Source: Roseburia lenta (GTDB lineage Bacteria > Bacillota > Clostridia > Lachnospirales > Lachnospiraceae). From it: 64,000 bases of DNA. A program made the position numbers and the translations under genes. Within the stretch, counting starts at the first letter, position 1. Each line of letters begins with the position of its first letter. The DNA lies in NCBI RefSeq assembly GCF_014287435.1, contig NZ_JACOPG010000003.1, forward strand, positions 372,001 through 436,000, in the 5' to 3' direction. A model generated the notes under the pieces. It was not told the origin of the DNA, did not search any database, and was given only the letters and a program-made list of their open reading frames with translations. Positions 35,623-43,205 of this stretch are shown here, in pieces.

Positions 35623-35651
35623 GCGCGTTCGTCAGCAGAACGCGCTTCTTT
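35623..35651 (+). terminator. Probable terminator downstream of proC
   Basis: Perfect 8-bp stem GCGCGTTC/GAACGCGC, 7-nt loop, then TTCTTTT. It is about 160 nt after the proC stop, in a 484-bp interval that otherwise holds a gene relic and the crotonase promoter. Confidence 0.65.
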
Positions 35652-35687
35652 TATGCATTGCATGAGTGATGCGTATTTGGCAGATGA

Positions 35688-35843
35688 ACTAGTCATGGAG
35701 TATCAGCAACACAATTCATAGCCCTCTTGCCAATTCTTTTGGTCTTGCTCAATGGCGGCATGCACGCTTTCTTTGAAAAACTTGGTATCACGAAACCATC
35801 TTTATCGGTGCTGACATGGGCATATCAGAAATATCCCAAATAA
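35688..35843 (+). pseudogene. Possible relic of a membrane-protein gene (3' end only)
   Basis: An open stretch with no start codon at its beginning encodes a hydrophobic run (FIALLPILLVLLNGGMHAFF) and a plausible soluble end (LGITKPSLSVLTWAYQKYPK) before a stop at 35841. The amino-acid make-up looks coding, but an in-frame stop at 35685 cuts off anything upstream. It may be the tail of a decayed gene or chance. Parent gene not recognised. Confidence 0.3.
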
Positions 35844-35856
35844 CCTCTAAATAAGA

Positions 35857-35885
35857 TTGACAAAAAATTATCAAAGTAGTATAGT
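35857..35885 (+). promoter_or_regulatory. Promoter of the crotonase gene
   Basis: -35 TTGACA (perfect, 35857-35862), 17-bp spacer, -10 TATAGT (35880-35885). A small imperfect hairpin (about 35897-35927) follows in the leader, just before the AGGAGG of the gene. Confidence 0.8.
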
Positions 35886-35944
35886 GAGGATAAGTGATAA
35901 TTGACAGATAATTTGATCTGTCGTCAATCGAGGAGGAAAGAAAC

Positions 35945-36748
35945 ATGGGAGAATTCAAAAATTTAAAATTAGACGTAGAAGATGAAATCGCTGTCCTGAC
36001 CATCAGCCGTCCGGCAGCCCTCAATGCCTTAAATAGTGAGACATTGGACGAATTAAATGTAGCACTGACAGAGATCGAGGCTAGAGATGATGTCAAGGTT
36101 CTGATCCTGACCGGTGGTCCTGATAAGAAGGGCAATGAGTTCAAGTCCTTTGTAGCAGGGGCTGATATCGCAGAGATGGTCAACTTTAGCGCAGCAGAAG
36201 CAAGAGCCTTTGGTATGAGAGCATCTGTTCCATTCTTCAAGTTGATGAATATGCGTCAGGTTACGATCGCTGCTGTCAATGGTTTTGCTCTTGGCGGTGG
36301 ATGCGAGATTTCCATGGCATGTGATATCCGTATCGCATCTGAAAACGCTAGTTTCGGTCAGCCGGAGACAGGCCTTGGTATCATTCCTGGATTTGGCGGA
36401 ACCCAGCGTCTGGCTCGTCTGGTTGGTATGGGACGTGCAAAGGAAATGATCTTTACCTGTGACTCTGTTGATGCACAGGAAGCATACCGCATCGGTCTGG
36501 TAAATAAGGTTGTTGCCAAGGAAGAACTCATGGATACCGCAAAAGCAATGGCTAAGAAGATCTGCAGCAAGGGAAGTTATGCAGTATCTGTTGCCAAGGC
36601 TGCGATCAACAACGGCTATGACATGGACATCAAGAATGCTGTAGAGATGGAGGCAAACCTCTTTGGTGTGGCATGTTCTACACATGATAAGACAGAAGGC
36701 ATGACTGCATTTTTGGAAAGACGCGCAGCAGATCTGACAGACTTCTAA
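35945..36748 (+). CDS. crt: Enoyl-CoA hydratase/crotonase, probably 3-hydroxybutyryl-CoA dehydratase
   Basis: Likely dehydrates 3-hydroxybutyryl-CoA in butyrate formation. Crotonase-fold motifs are FVAGADIAEM (CoA-binding), ALGGGCEISMACDIRIA (oxyanion hole and first catalytic Glu) and QPETGLGIIPGFGGTQRLAR (second catalytic Glu). Length of 267 aa is typical. AGGAGGAAAG lies before the ATG and the promoter is strong. The other genes of the pathway (thl, hbd, bcd, etf) are not adjacent, so a role in another beta-oxidation-like step remains possible. Confidence 0.87.
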   Translation: MGEFKNLKLDVEDEIAVLTISRPAALNALNSETLDELNVALTEIEARDDVKVLILTGGPDKKGNEFKSFVAGADIAEMVNFSAAEARAFGMRASVPFFKLMNMRQVTIAAVNGFALGGGCEISMACDIRIASENASFGQPETGLGIIPGFGGTQRLARLVGMGRAKEMIFTCDSVDAQEAYRIGLVNKVVAKEELMDTAKAMAKKICSKGSYAVSVAKAAINNGYDMDIKNAVEMEANLFGVACSTHDKTEGMTAFLERRAADLTDF

Positions 36749-36784
36749 AAAGCAAATTGACAAACGATACATAAAATGACATGA

Positions 36785-36824
36785 AAAAAGACCATGGTGC
36801 TTTGTAAAGTACCATGGTCTTTTT
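36785..36824. terminator. Bidirectional terminator between crt and CPBP gene
   Basis: Perfect 14-bp arms (36785-36798 with 36811-36824), A-rich on one end and T-rich on the other, between convergent genes. Confidence 0.9.
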
Positions 36825-36845
36825 GACATATCTCTGACATATCTT

Positions 36846-37844
36846 TTACATCAGTAATTGCAAGATGATCTGGACCAGCCACCATACGATAAAAAGGATC
36901 ATGCCGCCATTGAGAAAATAGGTCCGGAAGCGTGCGCCGGGAGCAACGCTGTTCGGCGAGGTCAGCAGGTGGATCTTTTTGATATTTTTAAAGAATAATA
37001 CGATGCCTACGATCACCAGAATGATCAGCACAAGTGCATAGAGGCAGAGCAGTAACATACCGCTCAGATGCGACATAAAGATATTGGTCAGGTAAGAGAC
37101 ATCAGCCATCTTTTCGGGATCTGTGGCGGCAAGCGCCAACTGATCCATACCAGACAGTTTTAGAAGTCCCATGCTGACGGCGGAACCGAGGAAGTTGACC
37201 AGCATATGCATATAGATGGTGTATTTGACATTGCCAGTCTTGACATAGACAAAGGCAAAAACGCCGCCGATCACAAAGGCATAGGCAAACTGGTTGAGAT
37301 TGCCGTGGAAAAGTCCGAAGAAGAGGGCGGAGATCAAAACGGAAATGCCCTCGCCGTATTTGATGGTGCGGTCAATAAGCATCTTACGGAAAAGCAACTC
37401 CTCTAAGACAGGCGCAAGCAGCACCATAACAAGGATATTGACCCAGGCTGCATTTGCAAGGGCTGTCTCCACGATCTCATTCGTGACGGTGGAACCCTTG
37501 AGATTGCCGACTATATTGGTGATGATATTTCCGGCGATGTTTGCCAGGTACATGCCGGCATAGCAGATGAGAAAGGTGACGATCCACTGTTTGCCGGTCA
37601 TGGTACAAGGCTGGATGCTGCCTTCTTTTGGAACGCGCTTGATGACAAGCATCATGAGCGGCACGGCGATGATATAGGTTGTCAGCATAGAAATCAGAAA
37701 ACTCAGGGTCTGATCTGCGGCGAGCGTGGGCGCCAGATGTGTAAGGGCGAGCGGTGTCAAGGTGCGGACACCGGCAAAAAGAAGTGCACCGATAAAGTAG
37801 GCTATGCCGATGCGGGAAAAATGTCTGCGGGTCTCTGTATTCAT
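36846..37844 (-). CDS. CPBP-family intramembrane metalloprotease
   Basis: Membrane protein of the Abi/CAAX-protease group. Eight or so helices are visible. The catalytic motifs are EELLFRKMLIDR (EExxxR), GLFHGNLNQFAYAF (FxxxH) and HMLVNFLG (HxxxN). In bacteria such proteins are linked to bacteriocin self-immunity or maturation, but the substrate here is unknown. At 332 aa it is long because of an extra C-terminal helix pair. GGAGGACAAA precedes its start on the - strand. Confidence 0.88.
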   Translation of the reverse strand: MNTETRRHFSRIGIAYFIGALLFAGVRTLTPLALTHLAPTLAADQTLSFLISMLTTYIIAVPLMMLVIKRVPKEGSIQPCTMTGKQWIVTFLICYAGMYLANIAGNIITNIVGNLKGSTVTNEIVETALANAAWVNILVMVLLAPVLEELLFRKMLIDRTIKYGEGISVLISALFFGLFHGNLNQFAYAFVIGGVFAFVYVKTGNVKYTIYMHMLVNFLGSAVSMGLLKLSGMDQLALAATDPEKMADVSYLTNIFMSHLSGMLLLCLYALVLIILVIVGIVLFFKNIKKIHLLTSPNSVAPGARFRTYFLNGGMILFIVWWLVQIILQLLM

Positions 37845-37987
37845 ATGTTTGTCCTCCGTGTGCTATCTAAAAACTATAAGTATAGTATTACACATTTTGT
37901 TTGACGTGTCTATTATTCCGCCAACTCTTAAAATTTCTTAAGATTGTTTGAAAAATTATGGAAGTCCGACCAAGGTAGGCGGGGATA

Positions 37988-37996
37988 TGCTATACT
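37988..37996 (+). promoter_or_regulatory. Extended -10 promoter upstream of mutY
   Basis: TGC followed by TATACT (37991-37996). A second extended -10, TGT plus TATAAT, lies at 38068-38076 inside an inverted repeat. Which one is used cannot be told. Confidence 0.4.
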
Positions 37997-38047
37997 AGGT
38001 ACAAGAAATCAGATCAAGAGACAGAATGTGCAATTTATGACAGAAAG

Positions 38048-38074
38048 TATAACAGGCAGACCAGTCCTGTTATA
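38048..38074. repeat. Perfect inverted repeat just upstream of mutY
   Basis: TATAACAGG (38048-38056), 9-nt spacer, CCTGTTATA (38066-38074). The right arm overlaps a possible -10 and ends 12 bp before the mutY ATG, so it could be an operator or a leader hairpin masking the ribosome site. Confidence 0.5.
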
Positions 38075-38086
38075 ATAGGATAGAAG

Positions 38087-39181
38087 ATGATAGAAAATAC
38101 AGATTTATCGGTTTTGGTAGAGCCGACCCTGACCTGGTATGAGGCAAATAAGCGCGACCTTCCGTGGCGAAAAGATAAAGATCCCTATCATATCTGGGTT
38201 TCGGAGGTCATGTTACAGCAAACCCGTGTGGAAGCCGTGATCCCCTATTACGAGCGCTTTATGACAGCCCTGCCGACCATCGAGGCACTGGCAAAGTGTC
38301 AGGAGGACCCACTTTTGAAACTGTGGGAAGGCTTGGGCTATTACAATCGCGTCCGCAATATGCAAAAGGCGGCGCAGACCATTTGTGCAGAATATGGTGG
38401 TCAGATGCCGCAGACCTATGATGGAATCGTGGCGCTTTCCGGCATCGGACCCTATACAGCGGGGGCAATCGCTTCCATCGCCTTTGATGAGCGGGTGCCG
38501 GCGGTGGATGGCAACGTACTCCGTATCTTATCGCGCGTCAGTCAGGATGACAGCGACATTTTAAAAGATGCAACAAAAAAGCGCATGACGGCGCAGCTTT
38601 CCCAGATTATGCCCAAGGAGGCAGGAGCCTTTAATCAGGCATTGATGGAGATCGGAGCCTTGGTTTGCATACCCAATGGACAGCCAAAATGTGATCTTTG
38701 TCCCTGGCAGCCTTTTTGTCTGGCATATAAAAACGATACTTACGACCGTCTGCCGGTCAAGACCAAGGCAAAACCCAGACGGATCGAGGAGAAAACCGTC
38801 CTTCTGATACAGGATGGACAAAAGATCGTTCTGCGGAAACGCCCTTCCAAGGGACTTTTGGCAGGACTGTACGAACTGCCTAATATCGAGGGATATTTGA
38901 CGGAGGAAGAAGCGCTTGCCTTTGTGCGCGGACAAAATCTGGCTCCCTTGCAGATCAAGAAACTGCCGGAGGCAAAACATATTTTTTCTCATATTGAATG
39001 GCTTATGCAGGGCTTCTTGATACAGGTGGCAGATGTCGACAGTTTCCAGCAGGATGAGGATCTTTCCAAGGGGCCACAGGACTACTTGCTGGTTGATATC
39101 GATAAGACCCGAAAGGAGTATGCGATCCCGTCAGCCTTTGATAAATATGCGGAATTTATTGCTTTGCACCGGATGGACTAA
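38087..39181 (+). CDS. mutY: A/G-specific adenine glycosylase MutY
   Basis: Removes adenine paired with 8-oxoguanine. The catalytic Glu lies in EVMLQQTRVEAV. The helix-hairpin-helix is ALSGIGPYTAGAIASIAF, and the catalytic Asp is in VDGNVLRILSR. The 4Fe-4S loop CIPNGQPKCDLCPWQPFC shows the C-X6-C-X2-C-X5-C spacing. The C-terminal Nudix-like domain (from about 245) recognises 8-oxoG. At 364 aa it is typical. The ribosome site is weak (GGATAGAAG). Confidence 0.95.
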   Translation: MIENTDLSVLVEPTLTWYEANKRDLPWRKDKDPYHIWVSEVMLQQTRVEAVIPYYERFMTALPTIEALAKCQEDPLLKLWEGLGYYNRVRNMQKAAQTICAEYGGQMPQTYDGIVALSGIGPYTAGAIASIAFDERVPAVDGNVLRILSRVSQDDSDILKDATKKRMTAQLSQIMPKEAGAFNQALMEIGALVCIPNGQPKCDLCPWQPFCLAYKNDTYDRLPVKTKAKPRRIEEKTVLLIQDGQKIVLRKRPSKGLLAGLYELPNIEGYLTEEEALAFVRGQNLAPLQIKKLPEAKHIFSHIEWLMQGFLIQVADVDSFQQDEDLSKGPQDYLLVDIDKTRKEYAIPSAFDKYAEFIALHRMD

Positions 39182-39247
39182 AAGAAATACTTTATTTTAC
39201 AAAAGTTTTGTGTATATAATAAGAGACGGTTGTTAGGAGGAAGAAAC

Positions 39248-40270
39248 ATGAAGATAGTTTCCTTTGCCATTCCGTGTTATAACTCGGAAGGCTATATGTC
39301 AAAATGTATAGAATCATTGCTCCCGGGTGGAGAAGATGTTGAGATTATTATTGTAGATGACGGATCCAGTGATCGCACGGCGGAGATTGCGGATGCTTAT
39401 GCCGAGAAATATCCGACCATCATCAAAGCAATTCATCAGGAAAACGGTGGACACGGCTGCGCAGTCAATACCGGACTTGCCAATGCCAGCGGTATTTATT
39501 TTAAGGTCGTTGACAGTGATGACTGGGTGGATGTGGATGCCTACGCGAGGGTCTTGGAGACTTTGAAGAAATTCGTTGCAGACGATACGCTTGTGGATAT
39601 GCTCTTGACCAATTATGTCTATGAAAAGATCGAGGGCGATTATCATCATCAGCGCACCATGTTTTACACCCTGCTTTTCCCGCAGGAGAGGATCATGGGC
39701 TGGCATGATATGAAGCATAACATCAAGGGATTTTCTATTTTGATGCATTCCGTGACCTATCGCACGCAGTTGCTTCGTGATTGTCACTTGGAACTGCCAA
39801 AACATACCTTTTATGTTGATAACCTCTTTGTGTATGAGCCATTGCCGTTTGTAAAGACACTGTATTATCTGAATGTAGATTTTTATCGTTATTACATAGG
39901 ACGTGACGGACAGTCGGTCAACGAAAAGAACATGATCAAACGTATCGACCAGCAGTTGTATGTCAACAAGCGTATGGTGGATGCTTATGACCTGTGGCAG
40001 ATCGAGGAAGAACATCTGCGTGAGTATATGCTTTCCTATCTGGAGACGATCACGGTTGTTTCTACCTGTATCGGCTATGTATCCAATGATCCGGTCAATT
40101 TGAAAAAGGTCAAAGATCTTTGGAAATACATCAAGGATAAGGATCCGCGCACTTATCATCATCTGCGCTGGGGTGCACTGGGGCATGCCATGAATCTGCC
40201 GGGCAGATTTGGTCGTTACTTATCTGTAAAAGCATACAAGATCTCACAGCGTTTTATGGGATTTAATTAA
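39248..40270 (+). CDS. Family 2 glycosyltransferase
   Basis: GT-A fold enzyme that transfers a sugar from a nucleotide donor. It shows the N-terminal SFAIPCYNSEGYMSKCIESL, IIIVDDGSSDRTAEIA, QENGGHGCAVNTGL and the metal-binding DXD-like VDSDDWVD. No transmembrane segment is evident, so it is probably peripheral at the inner membrane. Donor and acceptor are unknown. ATG 39248 follows TTAGGAGGAAG; the frame opens at 39230. 340 aa. It ends in a terminator shared with pncB. Confidence 0.9.
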   Translation: MKIVSFAIPCYNSEGYMSKCIESLLPGGEDVEIIIVDDGSSDRTAEIADAYAEKYPTIIKAIHQENGGHGCAVNTGLANASGIYFKVVDSDDWVDVDAYARVLETLKKFVADDTLVDMLLTNYVYEKIEGDYHHQRTMFYTLLFPQERIMGWHDMKHNIKGFSILMHSVTYRTQLLRDCHLELPKHTFYVDNLFVYEPLPFVKTLYYLNVDFYRYYIGRDGQSVNEKNMIKRIDQQLYVNKRMVDAYDLWQIEEEHLREYMLSYLETITVVSTCIGYVSNDPVNLKKVKDLWKYIKDKDPRTYHHLRWGALGHAMNLPGRFGRYLSVKAYKISQRFMGFN

Positions 40271-40271
40271 G

Positions 40272-40309
40272 AAAAAGCAGTAGTGAAGGATTTTTCACTA
40301 CTGCTTTTT
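40272..40309. terminator. Bidirectional terminator between GT2 gene and pncB
   Basis: Perfect 16-bp arms (40272-40287 with 40294-40309), A-run at one end and T-run at the other, between convergent genes. Confidence 0.93.
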
Positions 40310-40317
40310 TGCTCCTT

Positions 40318-41766
40318 TTAGCGGCTCATCTCAGAGAGGAGGGACTGCTTCATATCATATAATTTCTGTGACAGATCCACATGGATCTTGGACGGGTTGG
40401 TAAAACGCTTGTTTTCTTCCCATAGGGTCTCTTTTTCCTGATTGCAGATCTTCTGGATCTCCATAACAGGCGGGGTATCATAGACACGCTTGCCCTGGCA
40501 GATCACAGGAACGAGCATTTCTTTCATGGTATAAGACCCACCGGGCAGGGTCGTCTTTTTCCAAGGCTCGTTTGGATCAAAGAGTTTCATATCCTGATCG
40601 GTGTCAAAGGTTTCATCGTGAAGACAGATCAGATCGGCTTTGATCTTGCCACTTTCCTTATCATAGATACGGAAGAAGGTCTTATTTCCCGGATTGGTCA
40701 CTTTTTCGGTGTTTTCAGATAATTTGATCTTAGGGATAAAGCCTCCCTGATCATCAGCAATGGCTGCTAACTTGTAGACCCCGCCGAAAGCAGGGCAATC
40801 CTTGGAGGTGATGAGGTTTGTCCCAACACCCCAGGAAGTAATGGTAGCTCCCTGACTTTTCAAACTCTGGATCAGATACTCGTCCAGGTCATTGGAAGCG
40901 GAAATGATGGCATCGGTAAATCCGGCATCATCTAACATCTTGCGCACTTTTTTTGAAAGATAGGCGAGATCGCCGCTATCCATACGGATGCCGTAATTGG
41001 TCAGGTTGATGCCTGCTTCGCGCATTTCCGTGAAAACGCGGATGGCATTTGGAATGCCGGAACCAAGGGTGTCGTAGGTGTCTACCAAAAGTGTGCAGGC
41101 ATTTGGATATAGTCTTGCGTATTCCTTGAATGCCGTATATTCATCCGGAAAACTCATGATCCAGGAATGGGCGTGGGTGCCAAGCACCGGCACGTCAAAC
41201 ATCTGTCCGGCAAGTACGTTGGAAGTCCCCTTGCAACCGCCGATGATGGCGGCTCTGGCACCATAAGTACCGCTGTCCGGGCCCTGTGCACGGCGCAGAC
41301 CAAATTCCATGACGCCGTCCCCCTCAGCCGCATAGCAGACGCGGGCAGCCTTGGTCGCGATCAGGCACTGGTGGTTCATGATATTTAAAATGGCGGTTTC
41401 AACTAATTGCGCTTCCATGATCGGCGCGATGACCTTGATCAAAGACTCGCGCGGGAAAATGACAGAACCCTCCGGCACGGCATAGATGTCACCGGAAAAA
41501 TGAAAGTCTGCCAGATAGGCGAGAAAGTCCTCATCAAAGATGTGCAGTCCGCGCAGGTAGTTGATGTCATCCGCATCAAAATGCAGGTTCTCAATATATT
41601 CAATGACCTGTTCCACTCCGGCGCAGATGGCATAGCCACCACCCGAAGGATTGGTGCGGTAGAAAGCGTCAAATACAACGGTGTGATTGTTGTTGTTTTT
41701 GAAATATCCCTGCATCATGGTCATTTCATACAGATCTGTCAGCAGGGTCAAATTCAATGTGCTCAT
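40318..41766 (-). CDS. pncB: Nicotinate phosphoribosyltransferase
   Basis: NAD salvage: nicotinate plus PRPP gives nicotinate mononucleotide. It shows the family start LTLLTDLYEMTMMQGYF, VFDAFYRTNPSGGGYAICAG, EFGLRRAQGPDSG (His/Arg phosphoribosyl site region), GTHAHSWIMSF and LVDTYDTLGSGIPNAI, and later IRMDSGDLAYLSKKVR. At 482 aa it is the long bacterial form. AAAGGGGA lies about 7 nt before the ATG. It is monocistronic on the - strand. Confidence 0.95.
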   Translation of the reverse strand: MSTLNLTLLTDLYEMTMMQGYFKNNNNHTVVFDAFYRTNPSGGGYAICAGVEQVIEYIENLHFDADDINYLRGLHIFDEDFLAYLADFHFSGDIYAVPEGSVIFPRESLIKVIAPIMEAQLVETAILNIMNHQCLIATKAARVCYAAEGDGVMEFGLRRAQGPDSGTYGARAAIIGGCKGTSNVLAGQMFDVPVLGTHAHSWIMSFPDEYTAFKEYARLYPNACTLLVDTYDTLGSGIPNAIRVFTEMREAGINLTNYGIRMDSGDLAYLSKKVRKMLDDAGFTDAIISASNDLDEYLIQSLKSQGATITSWGVGTNLITSKDCPAFGGVYKLAAIADDQGGFIPKIKLSENTEKVTNPGNKTFFRIYDKESGKIKADLICLHDETFDTDQDMKLFDPNEPWKKTTLPGGSYTMKEMLVPVICQGKRVYDTPPVMEIQKICNQEKETLWEENKRFTNPSKIHVDLSQKLYDMKQSLLSEMSR

Positions 41767-41915
41767 GAAATATCCCCTTTTCTTCTTTTACAAATGGTAT
41801 AATTGTCTTACATTATAATCCAATTTATAAAAATAAGGAAGAAAAAATGAGGGATGGCATTTTGAAAGATTAAGTGGTAAGATTAAAAGCAAATTCCAGA
41901 GGGCATAAGAAGCAT

Positions 41916-42179
41916 ATGAAAGATCAGAAATTATCTACAATTTTATCGGTCATCAGCATGATATGTGGCATATTGGCACCATGTCTGGTCTGTTATTGGT
42001 ATGTGGGGATGGTCTTTGCAGTGGCTGCGATCGTTCTTGGGATTTATGTGCAAAAACATTTTGGTAAAAATGGTATGGTCGTGACGGCTTATATATGTGC
42101 AGGCGTGTATCTGGCATTTTTTATTTTACTTGTCGGGACCATGGGCATATATTATAACATCATCGACTTACACAAATAG
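41916..42179 (+). CDS. Small three-helix membrane protein (DUF4190-like)
   Basis: A protein of 87 aa with three hydrophobic helices (about 9-27, 30-46, 55-77) separated by tight turns. This is the layout of small DUF4190-type membrane proteins. No catalytic residues are seen. The ATG at 41916 is preferred; an in-frame GTG at 41874 would add a basic leader, and neither has a strong ribosome site. It precedes a larger protein with a similar helical hairpin by 15 nt, so the two may act together. Confidence 0.6.
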   Translation: MKDQKLSTILSVISMICGILAPCLVCYWYVGMVFAVAAIVLGIYVQKHFGKNGMVVTAYICAGVYLAFFILLVGTMGIYYNIIDLHK

Positions 42180-42194
42180 ATTTGGAGGAGCATC

Positions 42195-42842
42195 ATGGAT
42201 AATAACGAGCATATGTTTGAAGACGAGACTACAGAAAATACATCAGAACATTCTGGTAATACATACGGAGACAATGGAACGAACAACAATCCATACGGTA
42301 ATCAAAGCAATCCATACGGAAGCAATCAGGGAAGTGTCAATGGTAACCCATATGGCAATCCATATGGAAATCCTTACGGAAATGCCGGTCAGAATAACGG
42401 AAACCCTTATGGAGGCAGTGGACAGAATAACCAGTATTCCTACAATAGCAATCCATATACCAACGGGCAGACCGGACCGCAGGTGGGACCAAATGGCAAG
42501 AAACTGGGTGTAGGCTTTGGCGTGGCATCCTTAGTCCTTGGTATCATATCCCTGCTTTGTTTTTGCAGTGGCGTCAATGTGATCTTAGCCATCCTGGCGA
42601 TCGTCTTTGGTGTGATCCAGATTGTTACCTGTGAGAAAAAGGGCATGGCAATCGGTGGTATCGCGACGGCTGTCATATCAGTGGTACTTTTAGTTATCAC
42701 ATGGGGGCTTTTGTTCAGTAATGCAGCATTTATGGATATGATGCAGGAAGAAATGCAGAATGATTTTGAAGATGACGAGGACATGCAGCAGTTCTTTGAG
42801 CAGTATGGCATTGATATGAACGGAGAAGACGATACGCTGTAA
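42195..42842 (+). CDS. DUF4190-like membrane protein with Asn-Pro-Tyr-Gly repeats
   Basis: Protein of 215 aa. Residues 1-31 are acidic and polar. Residues 32-90 are low-complexity, dominated by NPYG or NPYGN units (about seven), rich in Asn, Gly, Tyr and Gln. Helices follow at about 106-124, 126-145 and 152-174, typical of DUF4190. The tail (180-215) is strongly acidic with many Met, Asp and Glu. The repeats are probably disordered and sticky, perhaps for clustering at the membrane; that is a guess. TTTGGAGGAG lies before the ATG. The ileS promoter and T-box follow. Confidence 0.8.
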   Translation: MDNNEHMFEDETTENTSEHSGNTYGDNGTNNNPYGNQSNPYGSNQGSVNGNPYGNPYGNPYGNAGQNNGNPYGGSGQNNQYSYNSNPYTNGQTGPQVGPNGKKLGVGFGVASLVLGIISLLCFCSGVNVILAILAIVFGVIQIVTCEKKGMAIGGIATAVISVVLLVITWGLLFSNAAFMDMMQEEMQNDFEDDEDMQQFFEQYGIDMNGEDDTL

Positions 42843-42856
42843 TTCGCCGGCAATCC

Positions 42857-42885
42857 TTGACAAACGCATCTACACTAAGTATAAT
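42857..42885 (+). promoter_or_regulatory. Promoter of the ileS T-box transcript
   Basis: Perfect -35 TTGACA (42857-42862), 17-bp spacer and perfect -10 TATAAT (42880-42885). Confidence 0.92.
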
Positions 42886-42891
42886 TTTTAA

Positions 42892-43158
42892 CGAAATATG
42901 ATTTGACAAATGCGTTGAGGAAGACAGTACGCAGAGGTGAGAACGTCGAGCGAGTCGGGTATGGTGTGAGCCGATATTAGTATCTATCTGTGGAAGATCA
43001 CTTCTTAGCAGCGGACTGAAGGAGTTTATCTGGTAGGAAAGCCGTGAGTCTCTACGTTACAGAGAACATGTATGCAAAGGTGCGGGGCACTTTTAAGTAC
43101 AGCGTTATAGGTGGTATACGAAACTTTCGTCCTATACGGACGGAAGTTTTTTCTTTTA
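42892..43158 (+). promoter_or_regulatory. T-box riboswitch, isoleucine-specific, before ileS
   Basis: The 320-bp leader fits a T-box that senses uncharged tRNA-Ile. The stem I region begins near 42910 (GAGGAAGACAGTA with the AGTA loop-E motif). The 3' side reads GGAAGATCACTTC with the Ile codon ATC at 42997-42999. The T-box core AGGTGGTATACG is at 43109-43120. The terminator has 12-bp arms (43121-43132 with 43137-43148, one wobble) and a T-run. Isoleucine starvation should favour the antiterminator and ileS expression. Confidence 0.9.
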
Positions 43159-43205
43159 TGCACTGCATTTGTTCAGAATAAGAAATGATAGAAAGGAAGT
43201 CGACT

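Noticed and set aside
36053..36829. 258-codon minus-strand frame over the crotonase gene
   Set aside because: Antisense to a gene with all crotonase motifs and its own promoter.
42288..42464. Repeated NPYG codons as a CRISPR or DNA satellite
   Set aside because: Units are short, in frame and vary at codon third positions, so they are a protein repeat.
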